Assembly: GCF_000018885.1 (NCBI RefSeq)
Contig: NC_010168.1
Location: 558,001-622,000, forward strand
Direction of reading: 5' to 3'
Source: Renibacterium salmoninarum ATCC 33209
GTDB taxonomy: Bacteria > Actinomycetota > Actinomycetes > Actinomycetales > Micrococcaceae
DNA: 64,000 nucleotides
In this document: piece after piece, positions 27,481 through 37,095 of the stretch
Position numbering within the stretch: the stretch's first letter is position 1
Layout: every line of letters starts with the position of its first letter
Position numbers and translations under genes: made by a program
Notes under the pieces: model-generated
What the model was told of the DNA's origin: nothing
Seen by the model: only the letters and a program-made list of their open reading frames with translations
Databases searched by the model: none

Positions 27481-29168
27481 CCCAAGTTGCCCAACCAGGA
27501 CTGCGAACTCCGCCCACCCTCAAAGAAGGAACCTTGCGGATTGTTCCGCTGGGTGGGTTGGGTGAGATCGGCCGGAATATGGCTGTTTTCGAAATTGACG
27601 GCAAGCTGCTCATTGTCGACTGTGGGGTGCTGTTCCCGGAAGAGACGCAGCCCGGCGTCGATCTGATTTTGCCTGATTTCTCTTATATTGAGGACCGACT
27701 GGACGACGTCGTCGCGGTGGTCTTGACGCATGGTCACGAAGACCACATTGGTGCGGTGCCGTATTTGCTTCGGCTGCGCAGTGATATCCCACTGATCGGC
27801 TCGCAGCTCACTTTGGCGCTGATCGAAGCAAAGCTTCAAGAGCACCGAATCAAGCCTTACACCATGGCGGTGACCGAAGGGCAAGTCGAAAAATTCGGCC
27901 CCTTCGAATGCGAATTTGTTGCCGTCAACCACTCCATCCCGGATGCCTTGGCGGTATTCATTCGAACTGCTGGCGGTAACGTTCTGCACACCGGTGACTT
28001 CAAGATGGACCAGTTGCCGCTGGATGGCAGAATCACAGATTTGCGCGCCTTCGCCCGCCTGGGTGAAGAAGGCGTGGATTTGTTCATGGCGGATTCGACC
28101 AACGCTGACGTACCGGGCTTCACCACGGCTGAGCGTGAAATCGGCCCAGTGCTGGATACCTTGTTTGGCCAGGCCGAGAAACGAATTATTGTCGCGTCAT
28201 TCTCCTCGCATGTGCACCGAGTGCAGCAAGTGCTCAACGCTGCGGCATTACACGGTCGCAAAGTGGCTTTTGTTGGCCGATCGATGGTCCGGAACATGGG
28301 TATCGCTTCTCAACTGGGCTACCTTGACGTGCCAGAGAACATCCTGGTCGATATGAAAAACATCGAGAATCTGCCCGATTCGAAGATTGTGCTGATGAGC
28401 ACCGGCTCCCAAGGCGAGCCGATGGCCGCGCTTTCGCGGATGGCCAATGGCGATCACCGCATTCAAGTTGGTCAGGGCGATACCGTGATTTTGGCCTCTT
28501 CGCTGATTCCGGGCAATGAAAACGCGGTTTTCCGGGTGATCAATGGCTTGCTCAAGCTTGGCGCTGACGTCATTCACAAGGGCAGCGCGAAAGTGCACGT
28601 CTCTGGGCATGCCGCGGCAGGGGAGTTGCTGTACTGCTACAACATCATCAAACCCCGTAACGCGATGCCCGTGCACGGCGAGACCCGGCATTTGATCGCT
28701 AACGGCAAGATCGCGCAGTCCGCTGGTGTGCCTGCCGAGAATGTGCTGCTGACCGACGGCGGCACGGTTGTCGATTTGAAGAATCACGTGGCGCGGATCG
28801 TTGGTCAAGTGGAGTGCGGATTCGTCTACGTTGACGGTTCTAGCGTGGGTGAGGTGACCGAGACCGATTTGAAGGATCGCCGAATCCTAGGTGACGAAGG
28901 CTTCATTTCCATTGTCACCGTGGTGAATCGCACCACCGGGAAGATTGTCTCTGGCCCGGAAATTCATGCCCGCGGTGTGGCGGAAGAAGACTCAGTGTTT
29001 GATGAGATTATTCCGAAAATCAACGCAGCGTTGGAGGAAGCCGTAATGGCGTCCAAGGATCACACCGCTTACCAACTACAGCAAGTAGTCCGGCACGTGG
29101 TGGGTACCTGGGTCAACCGAAAGCTCCGCCGTCGGCCAATGATCATTCCGGTGGTGTTGGAGGCGTAG
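27477..29168 (+). CDS. rnj: Ribonuclease J
   Basis: This 563-residue metallo-beta-lactamase/beta-CASP RNase carries out mRNA decay and rRNA maturation. The zinc motif HGHEDHIGA lies near residue 84, HTGDFKMD and the beta-CASP region (FVGRSMVRNM, STGSQGEP, VSGHAAAGEL, PVHGETRHL) follow in order, and the C-terminal domain is of full length. It is coupled to dapA. Intact. Confidence 0.96.
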   Translation: MTQVAQPGLRTPPTLKEGTLRIVPLGGLGEIGRNMAVFEIDGKLLIVDCGVLFPEETQPGVDLILPDFSYIEDRLDDVVAVVLTHGHEDHIGAVPYLLRLRSDIPLIGSQLTLALIEAKLQEHRIKPYTMAVTEGQVEKFGPFECEFVAVNHSIPDALAVFIRTAGGNVLHTGDFKMDQLPLDGRITDLRAFARLGEEGVDLFMADSTNADVPGFTTAEREIGPVLDTLFGQAEKRIIVASFSSHVHRVQQVLNAAALHGRKVAFVGRSMVRNMGIASQLGYLDVPENILVDMKNIENLPDSKIVLMSTGSQGEPMAALSRMANGDHRIQVGQGDTVILASSLIPGNENAVFRVINGLLKLGADVIHKGSAKVHVSGHAAAGELLYCYNIIKPRNAMPVHGETRHLIANGKIAQSAGVPAENVLLTDGGTVVDLKNHVARIVGQVECGFVYVDGSSVGEVTETDLKDRRILGDEGFISIVTVVNRTTGKIVSGPEIHARGVAEEDSVFDEIIPKINAALEEAVMASKDHTAYQLQQVVRHVVGTWVNRKLRRRPMIIPVVLEA

Positions 29169-29193
29169 TTCTCTGGGCCAAGCTGCATCTAGT

Positions 29194-29225
29194 AAGGGAC
29201 GCCGACCAAATGGTGGGCGTCCCTT
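29194..29225 (+). terminator. Intrinsic terminator after dapA-rnj
   Basis: Arms 29194-29203 (AAGGGACGCC) and 29216-29225 are reverse complements with a short inner ACC/GGT pairing, followed by a T-rich tract. It lies 26 bases past the ribonuclease J stop. Confidence 0.85.
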
Positions 29226-29834
29226 TTCTATCTCCGTGTTTTCTACTCAGGCGGCTGGGACGCGATCTAGTTCCGCGACGGAGGGTTTTCGGAGCAGTCG
29301 ATAGTGCCGCGAGAATGGAACAAATCTCCAGGCCTGGTTGATTTCCTTCCCGCCAGTCACTGCGGTGCGGAAGGTGACCTGAAAACCCCAATATTCACCG
29401 AAAAAGGGATGAACTGGGGTGGGGCGCTGAAGCTCACGTTGGGCGGAGGAACGAGAGCCTGGCATGACGCAGAGCGGGCGGTCTACATTCGACGGCTGGA
29501 CGAAGCGCTCAAATTTATCGTCGTCCCAGGTCAATATTGGAGCGCAAGGAAAACCGGTCTTGTATTTTTTTTGACAGCGGTGAAATTGTGATGGCTAACG
29601 GGATCATATTTTGTTCTTGATACCCATGTTCCAGTGCTAGCTCGGCGATTCTGCCGGAACCGGCAAATGGCTCCCACTAGGGTGCAGTTTCTGCGGGTTT
29701 GGGAGTCTTACATTCGCACAAATCGCGCCCAAGTGAGCTGGAGGACGTTGGTCAGGCACATACCGGAATGATTCCGGACCATAGCTGTCCGGAATCAACC
29801 ACATCGAACATCCATCGGCGCGTAACGTCGAGCT
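29226..29834. other. Gap without a recognisable gene
   Basis: About 600 bases between the rnj terminator and the epoxide hydrolase. Two overlapping opposite-strand frames are open: 29247-29534 minus (95 codons, TTG start, with WDDDKFERFVQPSNV) and 29304-29591 plus (95 codons). Neither has a good SD or a familiar motif. Coding is possible but unsupported. The gap also holds an eight-T run at 29555-29562. A decayed gene is as likely as a real small one. Confidence 0.35.
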
Positions 29835-30932
29835 ATGGAAACCTTCACGCTGCGCGTCCCGCAAGCCGAACTTGATGATTTGCAGCTACGCCTCAACCGG
29901 ACCCGAATTCCAAAGGTCACTGAGGCTTCAGGGTGGCCGGCCGGCGTCGACCTTAACGAGCTTCGGCAACTTATTGATTATTGGCAAGCGGACTACGATT
30001 GGCGTGCGATTGAAAGGCGAGTGAACTCCTTGCCGCAATTCACCGCGGACATTCAAGGCAGCACGATTCACTTCGTCCACCTGCGGTCGCGGAATCCGCA
30101 AGCTAAGACCTTGATTCTCTTACACGGCTGGCCGTATTCTTTTCTCGAGATGCTTCCGATGGCTGAACAACTCAACGACTTCAACGTGGTGGTGCCCTCG
30201 CTGCCAGGTTATGGCTTTTCCGAAGCGCCCAAGGGCCAGAGCTGGGTTGCCTCGGTTATCGGCTCGATGATGCTGGAGCTCATGACGCAGGTTCTTGGCT
30301 ACGCAGAATTTTTCAGCTATGGCGAGGACGTCGGCGCAGGGGCAAGTAAGTGGATGGCGGCTACGCATCCGGAAGCCGTCCTTGGCCTATTCGCTACGCA
30401 CGCTCCGCTTCCGAGCAAAGAGAGGCAAGTGGACCTGTCAGCAGAGGAACTGCGCTTTCAGGCTGATCTGGATGCGCGTTGGCACCGTGAAGAGGGATAT
30501 TCTGCCGAACAAACCACCAAGCCGAACACCCTGGCCGTTGGGCTCAACGATTCGCCTGCCGGACTGCTGTCCTGGATCTTAGAGAAACTTCACGCTTGGC
30601 GCGGATCGGCTGCAGACTTTCGCGAAGATTGGACTAACCAGCAGATCATCGACACCGTCAGTCTCTATTGGTTCAGCCAAAGCATTGGCACCTCGTTCCG
30701 ACCGTACTTCGAGTATTCGGGCGCCGCAGGGCTTGGCATGATCAATGTTCCGGTCGGTGCGCTGGTTCAATATGGCGAGCGTGGATTCCCACGCAGTTAT
30801 CTTGCGCGTAGTTGTACGGATATTCGAATGTTCGAAACCATGGCCGACGGCGGTCATTTCACCGCCAAGGCGAGTCCCGAACAAGTAGCTGATGGATTCC
30901 GGAAGTTTGTTGCGCTTGCCCTGACGAAGTAG
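29835..30932 (+). CDS. Epoxide hydrolase (EHN-type)
   Basis: This 365-residue protein has an N-terminal EHN domain (FTLRVPQAELDDLQLRLNRTR) and alpha/beta core: oxyanion HGWP (97-100), nucleophile D165 in the unusual context GEDVGAG (most relatives have GGDWG), and GGHF near the C-terminus for the catalytic His. It probably opens epoxides in the cytosol, and its substrate is unknown. Monocistronic, convergent with azlCD. Confidence 0.88.
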   Translation: METFTLRVPQAELDDLQLRLNRTRIPKVTEASGWPAGVDLNELRQLIDYWQADYDWRAIERRVNSLPQFTADIQGSTIHFVHLRSRNPQAKTLILLHGWPYSFLEMLPMAEQLNDFNVVVPSLPGYGFSEAPKGQSWVASVIGSMMLELMTQVLGYAEFFSYGEDVGAGASKWMAATHPEAVLGLFATHAPLPSKERQVDLSAEELRFQADLDARWHREEGYSAEQTTKPNTLAVGLNDSPAGLLSWILEKLHAWRGSAADFREDWTNQQIIDTVSLYWFSQSIGTSFRPYFEYSGAAGLGMINVPVGALVQYGERGFPRSYLARSCTDIRMFETMADGGHFTAKASPEQVADGFRKFVALALTK

Positions 30933-30944
30933 TGCCTTGATCCA

Positions 30945-31265
30945 CTAAGGCATCCCGCAGAGCCGCAGCAACGCCGTCGTGATTGCCGCCAGCAATACCG
31001 ATAGTGCCAACGGCACTTTGAACCAGCTGGACACACCACCGGCCAGGAAGCCAAGTGGCAAGGCGAAGCCCGCAAAATGCTGACCAGAGAACAGTGCGCT
31101 GCTGATCGCGACGGCGGCGAGCAAGGTGATGGTGCCACGCTCCAAAAGGGCCTCGGCTTCAGGGGAGAAGCTCATGGTGGAACGGAGCAGCACACCGCCG
31201 CTTCGTAACAAATATCCTCCGACGCCAAAGGCCGCAATGGCGATGAATACGGCTGTGCTGTTCAT
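30945..31265 (-). CDS. azlD: AzlD family branched-chain amino acid export subunit
   Basis: This 106-residue protein with three to four TM helices (AIAAFGVGGYLLRSGG, ERGTITLLAAVAIS) is of the AzlD family, the small partner of AzlC. ATG 31265 overlaps the azlC stop (ATGA); longer extension upstream is a shadow of azlC. With AzlC it exports branched-chain amino acids or azaleucine in characterised relatives. Confidence 0.85.
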   Translation of the reverse strand: MNSTAVFIAIAAFGVGGYLLRSGGVLLRSTMSFSPEAEALLERGTITLLAAVAISSALFSGQHFAGFALPLGFLAGGVSSWFKVPLALSVLLAAITTALLRLCGMP

Positions 31266-31972
31266 GCTTTCTTTCGTTTCGGTAAGACCAGTACGACGGC
31301 GAGTAGCGCCAGGAGCGGGGCCACGCCTTCGGGGACAAAAGGGATCGCGGCGAGCGCGACGGCGGTGCCCGCGGCGGCGGTCAGCAGCGTCTTCCCATCG
31401 CGCAGGCTGGGCGCGATCAAGGCGAGCAGTGCGGCCGGAAAAATGGCGTCTAGGCCAATAACTTCGGGTCGTTGCACAACCTGGCCAAGGAGGGCCCCGG
31501 TGAGGGCGCCCAGCGGCCAGCACAGCATGATACCCACTCCACAAAGCCAGAATGCGGCTCGTTTTTGTTGCAGTCCGGCGTGTGCTTTGGTAACAGCTAC
31601 CGATTCATCGTTAACCAGATGTGCGCCGAGAATTTTTTGCCAACCGGGTCGCAAAAACTCTCCGGCAGTGATGCCGTAGGCAAAGTTCCGAATATTGACC
31701 AGCAGGCCAGCAACGACAGCTGCTACCAAGTTCCCTCTTGCGGCCGCGATACCGACGAACAGGAACTCTGAGGATGCAGCTAAAACTAGGATTGCGAGCG
31801 CCAGGATTTGCCACAGCGGGAATCCAGCCGCCTTGGCGGTCACACCATAAGAAATCCCGACGACCCCTACAGACAAACAAATAAGCAGAATTGACCGTAT
31901 TGTTGGACGATCAAGTGTTCTCCATATCGAACGAATGTGGTCTACTCTGAAGTATGCAAGAGTGTTCGTCAA
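31262..31972 (-). CDS. azlC: AzlC family branched-chain amino acid permease
   Basis: This roughly 236-residue protein has seven or more TM helices, with the AzlC signature ASSEFLFVGIAAARGN and NIRNFAYGI. The N-terminus is uncertain: TTG 31972 is the only in-frame candidate seen upstream of the first TM helix, and it overlaps the likely operator shared with the divergent XRE-cupin gene. A nonstandard start, or a defect near the start, is possible. Confidence 0.82.
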   Translation of the reverse strand: MTNTLAYFRVDHIRSIWRTLDRPTIRSILLICLSVGVVGISYGVTAKAAGFPLWQILALAILVLAASSEFLFVGIAAARGNLVAAVVAGLLVNIRNFAYGITAGEFLRPGWQKILGAHLVNDESVAVTKAHAGLQQKRAAFWLCGVGIMLCWPLGALTGALLGQVVQRPEVIGLDAIFPAALLALIAPSLRDGKTLLTAAAGTAVALAAIPFVPEGVAPLLALLAVVLVLPKRKKA

Positions 31973-31979
31973 GGCGAAC
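31964..31979. promoter_or_regulatory. Inverted repeat operator candidate between azlC and the XRE regulator
   Basis: GTTCG-N6-CGAAC sits just upstream of the regulator SD and at the azlC 5' end, with a further CGAACGAA at 31928-31935. Position and symmetry fit autoregulation by the adjacent HTH protein. This is inferred from the sequence alone. Confidence 0.5.
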
Positions 31980-32001
31980 GAACGTCCGAAAGGAGAAGCG
32001 A

Positions 32002-32556
32002 TTGTCGCTTAATGCGCCCCGCGAGCTCGTGGCCGCAGGACTGATTCGGGAGCGGGCCAGAGCTGGCTTGAGCCTTTCCGAAACTGCACGTCGAGCTGGA
32101 ATTGCAAAGTCCACCTTGTCTCAACTCGAGTCTGGTGTGGGTAACCCGAGCGTCGAAACTTTGTGGGCAATTTGTACAGCCCTAGAAATCTCCTTTTCCC
32201 GTCTTGTCGATCCTCCGCAAGTGCGCAGTCAAGTTATTCGTGCCGGGCAGGGATCAAGATTTTCCGCTGATGGCGCAGACTATGTGGCGACGCTATTGGC
32301 GGTTTGTCCGCCCCGCGCTCGTCGAGACATCTTTCTCATTGCAGCTGAACCAGGGAGCGCTAAGGCTTCTGACCTTCACCCCTCCGGCACCATTGAACAT
32401 GTGGTGATCAGCTCCGGTTCTGCCCTGGTCGGGCCGGCTGCCGCGCCAGTGAAATTGCAACCAGGCGACTACATCTCCTACGCGGGGGATGAGCTGCACG
32501 TATTTGAGGCGCTTGAGCCAGGCACCTCCGCCGTCTTGATTTCGGAGTCTGTGTAG
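32002..32556 (+). CDS. XRE-family regulator with a cupin domain
   Basis: This 184-residue protein has an N-terminal HTH (SLSETARRAGIAKSTLSQLESG) followed by a C-terminal cupin (IEHVVISSGSALVGP, LQPGDYISYAGDELHVFEAL) that should bind a small ligand. TTG 32002 is chosen since AGGAG lies at 31991-31995. An upstream in-frame ATG at 31954 lacks an SD. Divergent to azlCD, as is usual for regulators of AzlCD exporters. Confidence 0.88.
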   Translation: MSLNAPRELVAAGLIRERARAGLSLSETARRAGIAKSTLSQLESGVGNPSVETLWAICTALEISFSRLVDPPQVRSQVIRAGQGSRFSADGADYVATLLAVCPPRARRDIFLIAAEPGSAKASDLHPSGTIEHVVISSGSALVGPAAAPVKLQPGDYISYAGDELHVFEALEPGTSAVLISESV

Positions 32557-32679
32557 GGCTGCTACCTAGTGCGCAATTTCACCGGACCGATTCGCAATCT
32601 GCCAAGGAACTAAAGAGCTGAGTTGGTTCGAAAGCATTGCATTCTGAGGCAGTGAGGCGAGCGTAGTTAGGTCAAGCAG

Positions 32680-33279
32680 CTAAGCCGCGAAACTCTTAAT
32701 GTGCGCAATCATCGTGTCCAATGCAGCTTCAAGCGGCGCGGTATCCCGGCGCACCTGACTCAACAGAAGCCCGCCTTGTATTGCGGCCAGCAGTGCGGTG
32801 GCGAGCTGGTCGACTTCGGCCGCGTCCGAAAGCTTTCCCTGAGCCTTCATGGCGCTAAGGCCTGCCTTGATCGCCTCATCCCAGCGCGTGTATCCGATGG
32901 CCAAATCAGCGCGCGCTGCCGGGTCTGATTCAGAGAGTTCGCTCGCCAGCGAGCCGATGGGACAGCCGCCAACGCAGTGCCTCGCGCGCTGGTAGTCAAC
33001 CATGCCATCGCGCCATTCTTGCATTGCTTCGAAGCTGTCTAGACCGTCTAGAAAGCTGTGTTGGATTCCCAGTACAACTTCGCTCTGATGTTCGACGACG
33101 GCCAGGACCAATCCATGCTTGTCGCCGAAATAGTGGTAAAGCTGCGAGGTGCTGACTCGTGCGGCCTTTTGCACATCCTCCATGCTGGTGCCGCCGACGC
33201 CATTGATCAGCATCAGCTCGGCAGCGACCGAGGCAATTCTGGCGCGAGTGGCTTGACCCTTGACTGTGAGCGTTTTCAT
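32680..33279 (-). CDS. TetR-family regulator
   Basis: This 199-residue protein has HTH helices at about 15-60 (GTSMEDVQKAARVSTSQLYHYFG) and a ligand domain with HCVGGCPIGSLASEL, a Cys-containing stretch seen in TetR proteins of the AcuR/NemR-like sort. Divergent from the broken SDR at 33379. CCAATTTTGG at 33292-33301 in the shared gap is an operator candidate. Confidence 0.9.
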   Translation of the reverse strand: MKTLTVKGQATRARIASVAAELMLINGVGGTSMEDVQKAARVSTSQLYHYFGDKHGLVLAVVEHQSEVVLGIQHSFLDGLDSFEAMQEWRDGMVDYQRARHCVGGCPIGSLASELSESDPAARADLAIGYTRWDEAIKAGLSAMKAQGKLSDAAEVDQLATALLAAIQGGLLLSQVRRDTAPLEAALDTMIAHIKSFAA

Positions 33280-33378
33280 AACGTCATACTACCAATTTTG
33301 GAGTTGACACTACAAAAAATACTCAACAGAATTGGATTAATTACTCAAAAACGGGGTATCTGAGCACCGAGGATGATC

Positions 33379-34131
33379 ATGAGCAACGAACTCTCTGGAA
33401 AAACAGCTCTCGTTACCGGAAGTACGAGCGGCATTGGTAAAGCAGCTGCGGTCAAACTTGCCGCACTGGGGGCCCACGTGGTGTTGACCTGACGCGATCA
33501 AGAACGCGGTCAGCGTGCGGTCAAGGAAATTATCGAAAGCGGCGGTCAGGCGGACTTCATCGCCCTTACTCTCGAGGATGCCAGCTCAGCAAAAGAGCTT
33601 GCGCGCCAAGCCTTAGCTGTCGGCGGAGGGCGGGTAGATATTTTGGTCAACAATGCGGGAATCTTTCCGGCAGGACCAACAGCTGACACCTTAGAGAGTG
33701 ACTTTGATGCCACCTTCAACACCAATGTGAAGGTGCCCTATTTCTTAGTTGCTGAACTGGCGCCGTTGATGGTTGCCCATGGCGGCGGATCGATCATCAA
33801 TGTGACCACGATGGTTGCTGAATTTTGTATGGCCGGAATGGCCCTTTATGGCGCGAGTAAAGCCGCGTTGGTCTTGTTGACCAAATCGTGGGCGGCAGAA
33901 TTTGGCGCGCAGGGTGTGCGGGTCAATGCGGTCAGCCCCGGCCCAACTCAGACCGAAGGAACGGCTGTATTCGGCGACGAAGCGATCGCCCAGCTGGTGT
34001 CGACGGTCCCGGCAGGGCGTTCGGCGCAGCCTGAAGAAATCGCCGACGCGATCGTTTACCTGGCAACGGAGCGTTCCAGCTTTGTGCAGGGAGCAATCTT
34101 GCCGGTAGACGGCGGCCGGATCGCAGTTTAG
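33379..34131 (+). pseudogene. Short-chain dehydrogenase with an internal TGA
   Basis: This classical SDR is about 250 residues. N-terminal VTGSTSGIGKAAA (NAD(P) motif) is followed by TGA at 33490-33492, where a Gly codon (GGA) is expected in VLTGRDQ. The same frame then continues normally: VNNAGIF, the active-site YGASK, and C-terminal VDGGR. ATG 33373 is an alternative start. A restart at GTG 33643 would lack the nucleotide-binding part, so activity is not expected. It pairs with the divergent TetR. Confidence 0.85.
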
Positions 34132-34145
34132 CCCGGCCGGCCACT

Positions 34146-34198
34146 TGTGCGCAGTTGAGCCGGGTTGCGGAGCGGCACACCCTGCTCAACTGCGCACA
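34146..34198. repeat. 15-bp inverted repeat before ftsK
   Basis: TGTGCGCAGTTGAGC (34146-34160) and its exact reverse complement (34184-34198) flank a 23-base spacer. No T tract follows, so it is not a standard terminator. It could be a weak terminator for the broken SDR, a regulatory site, or the remnant of a small element. Confidence 0.6.
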
Positions 34199-34280
34199 GG
34201 TGAGGTGAGAGCCGGTAGTCCAAGAGAGTATTCACGCCGAAATCCCCGAAATTGTGGGTACACACAGGTAGCGTGGAGAT

Positions 34281-37082
34281 ATGGCGACTCGAACTTCTCC
34301 CGTGCGCCCGTCAACTGGTCGTGCCCCAAGCAAGGCGAAAACACCGGCTGGCGGCTCTCGCACGCGGTCCCAAGCACCCGAACCCGAGATCAAACCTGTC
34401 TGGCCCGTGCGCGCAGTCGTCGGGCTTTGGCAAGGTTTGGGTCATCTGATCGGCGGCGGCATCCGCCGGATCGGTCACGATGTATCTGTCCTTGACCACG
34501 CGGTACGGCGAGACGGCAGCGCGCTCTTTTTGCTGGTCCTCGCGGTAGGAATTGCCACCTTTGAGTGGTGGGGTCTGACTGGTTGGTTTGCCGACGGAGT
34601 CCATGAGGTGGTTGAAGGCACTGTCGGCTGGATGGGCATGATTGTGCCCCTGATGCTGTTCATCGGCGCGGTCCGCCAGTTCCGTTACCCAGAGAACGTT
34701 CGTGCGAATAACCGAATCGCTATCGGATTCGTGGTGATGACAGTTGCTGGATCAGCAATTGCGCACCTAGCTGGCGGGCAACCAGGGTTAGCCAGTGGAT
34801 TCGACGGCGTGCGCAAAGCGGGTGGAACGATTGGCTTCCTCGCCGCCTCGCCGCTGTCTGCGCTCAACATCTGGTTAGCGGTGCTGATTTACACAGTTTT
34901 GGCTTTTGTTAGCGTACTGATTGTGACGGCGACGCCGTTTCGGGCTATTCCGACGCGGTTGCGTGGCCTGTACGAGCACCTGATGGGCCAGGATCCGCAT
35001 GCGGAACCGACCGGCGACGAGCACGACCAAAGCTATCTTTATGATCGCGATTTGGCCGAAGAAAAGACCAAGAAGCGGGATAAGAAGTCCTTGTTCGGCC
35101 GGAAAAAACACGACGACGCCGAGACCTCAGTGCTCGACGGTTTTGACGGCGATGAGGCTTTTGAACACGCGATAGTTGACCCGGTAGATACCGCACCGAC
35201 TGAGCCGGTGGTGCCGCCCGGCGTCCGACGGCCAACTAAGTCCGAGATCGCAGCGGAGAAACTCAAAGCCTCGCAGGGGATTGGTTCTGCTGAGCCTGTT
35301 ACTGAGGCAATATCGTTGGCCGCAACTATGCCGCCAAAACCTTCGATCAACCCGACCGTCGCAGTCAATGCTTTGGTGCCACAGCCGCCGGGTACGCCGA
35401 TTCCGCAACGGACCGAGCAACTCAGCTTGGCTGGGGACGTCACTTATACCTTGCCGGATTCTGAGATTTTGACCCCCGGCACGATGCCTAAGGAACGCAC
35501 GGAAGCGAATGACGCGGTAGTAGCTGCACTGACTAACGTGCTGACCCAATTCGGTGTAGACGCCAAGGTCACTGGATTCTCCCGTGGACCGACGGTCACT
35601 CGTTACGAGATTGAGCTGGGCGCCGGCACCAAGGTCGAACGCGTTACTGCGTTGTCAAAGAATATTTCCTACGCGGTAGCCAGCGCGGATGTTCGTATCC
35701 TGTCGCCAATACCGGGTAAGTCTGCCATTGGCATCGAAATCCCGAATACCGACCGCGAGACCGTTTCACTCGGTGATGTGCTGCGCAGTCAGAATGCTCG
35801 GCGCACTGACCACCCGATGCTTATGGGCGTCGGTAAAGACGTTGAGGGTGGTTTCGTCGTCGCGAATTTGGCGAAGATGCCACACCTTTTGGTTGCTGGT
35901 GCGACCGGTGCGGGTAAGTCGTCGTTTGTGAACTCAATGATCACCTCGATTTTGATGCGTTCGACGCCGGATGAGGTCCGGATGGTCATGGTGGACCCGA
36001 AGCGGGTTGAACTGACCGCTTACGAAGGTGTACCGCACTTGATCACGCCGATCATCACGAATCCGAAGAAGGCTGCAGAAGCGTTGCAATGGGTGGTCCG
36101 CGAAATGGATACCCGTTATGACGATCTATCTAACTTCGGTTTCAAGCACATTGATGATTTCAATAAGGCGGTCAGAGCAGGCAAAGTGAAATTGCCGCCG
36201 GATTCAAAACGGATTCTCAAGCCATACCCGTACCTGTTGGTGATCGTCGACGAGCTTGCGGACCTCATGATGGTTGCCCCGCGTGATGTGGAAGATTCCA
36301 TCGTGCGAATCACTCAGCTTGCTCGCGCCGCCGGTATCCACCTGGTACTGGCTACTCAGCGGCCTTCGGTCGACGTTGTGACAGGTTTGATCAAAGCCAA
36401 TGTGTCGTCGCGTATGGCTTTTGCAACCTCATCCGTGACCGACTCAAGAGTTGTTTTGGATCAGCCTGGCGCTGAGAAGCTTATTGGCCAAGGTGACGCG
36501 CTGTTCCTGCCCATGGGTGCGTCCAAGGCGATCCGAGTCCAAGGAGCGTGGGTGACCGAATCTGAAATTCACCAGGTCGTGGAGCACGTCAAGGGTCAGC
36601 TTCAGGCGGTCTACCGTGACGATGTTGCGGTCGAAGCTCCGAAGAAGCAGATCGACGAAGAGATCGGCGACGATCTTGACGTGCTGTTGCAAGCAACCGA
36701 ATTGGTCATTACGACTCAATTTGGCTCGACGTCGATGTTGCAGCGCAAGCTTCGCGTCGGCTTTGCAAAAGCTGGGCGATTGATGGATCTGCTTGAGTCT
36801 CGGGGGATCGTTGGCCCTTCGGAAGGTTCCAAAGCGCGTGATGTGCTGGTCAAGCCAGACGATCTTGCCGCGACGTTGGCAGCGATCCGCGGCGATGGTC
36901 CTCCCACCGGTTCTGCGGTGGACCCGACGATTGCCGCTTTGGCAGCGAACGCCAATGTGAATCAAGGATTCGACGGCCCGGTGGATCTGGTGGCGCAAGA
37001 TCTAAATGCCAGAGCTCAAGCAGTTGAGTATCACGACGGCGACGAAGGCGGCGAAGACGCCTGGCAGCTCACTGGGCGTTAG
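34281..37082 (+). CDS. ftsK: DNA translocase FtsK
   Basis: This 933-residue FtsK/SpoIIIE protein has four to five N-terminal TM helices, a charged Pro-rich linker, a motor with Walker A GATGAGKSS (about 540-548) and Walker B LLVIVDELAD (near 655), and a C-terminal gamma winged-helix (QFGSTSMLQRKLRVGFAKAGR) that reads KOPS. It pumps chromosome DNA at the division septum. The gene is intact and starts the conserved ftsK-pgsA-cinA-recA region, interrupted here by decayed genes. Confidence 0.95.
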   Translation: MATRTSPVRPSTGRAPSKAKTPAGGSRTRSQAPEPEIKPVWPVRAVVGLWQGLGHLIGGGIRRIGHDVSVLDHAVRRDGSALFLLVLAVGIATFEWWGLTGWFADGVHEVVEGTVGWMGMIVPLMLFIGAVRQFRYPENVRANNRIAIGFVVMTVAGSAIAHLAGGQPGLASGFDGVRKAGGTIGFLAASPLSALNIWLAVLIYTVLAFVSVLIVTATPFRAIPTRLRGLYEHLMGQDPHAEPTGDEHDQSYLYDRDLAEEKTKKRDKKSLFGRKKHDDAETSVLDGFDGDEAFEHAIVDPVDTAPTEPVVPPGVRRPTKSEIAAEKLKASQGIGSAEPVTEAISLAATMPPKPSINPTVAVNALVPQPPGTPIPQRTEQLSLAGDVTYTLPDSEILTPGTMPKERTEANDAVVAALTNVLTQFGVDAKVTGFSRGPTVTRYEIELGAGTKVERVTALSKNISYAVASADVRILSPIPGKSAIGIEIPNTDRETVSLGDVLRSQNARRTDHPMLMGVGKDVEGGFVVANLAKMPHLLVAGATGAGKSSFVNSMITSILMRSTPDEVRMVMVDPKRVELTAYEGVPHLITPIITNPKKAAEALQWVVREMDTRYDDLSNFGFKHIDDFNKAVRAGKVKLPPDSKRILKPYPYLLVIVDELADLMMVAPRDVEDSIVRITQLARAAGIHLVLATQRPSVDVVTGLIKANVSSRMAFATSSVTDSRVVLDQPGAEKLIGQGDALFLPMGASKAIRVQGAWVTESEIHQVVEHVKGQLQAVYRDDVAVEAPKKQIDEEIGDDLDVLLQATELVITTQFGSTSMLQRKLRVGFAKAGRLMDLLESRGIVGPSEGSKARDVLVKPDDLAATLAAIRGDGPPTGSAVDPTIAALAANANVNQGFDGPVDLVAQDLNARAQAVEYHDGDEGGEDAWQLTGR

Positions 37083-37095
37083 CTCAGAGTCGTGA

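Noticed and set aside
29304..29591. 95-codon plus-strand frame after rnj as a gene
   Set aside because: No SD, no family, and an equally long frame on the other strand.
31928..31941. Possible SOS box CGAACGAATGTGGT
   Set aside because: It matches only the left half well and adjoins an amino-acid export gene. A regulator-specific operator explains the repeats better.
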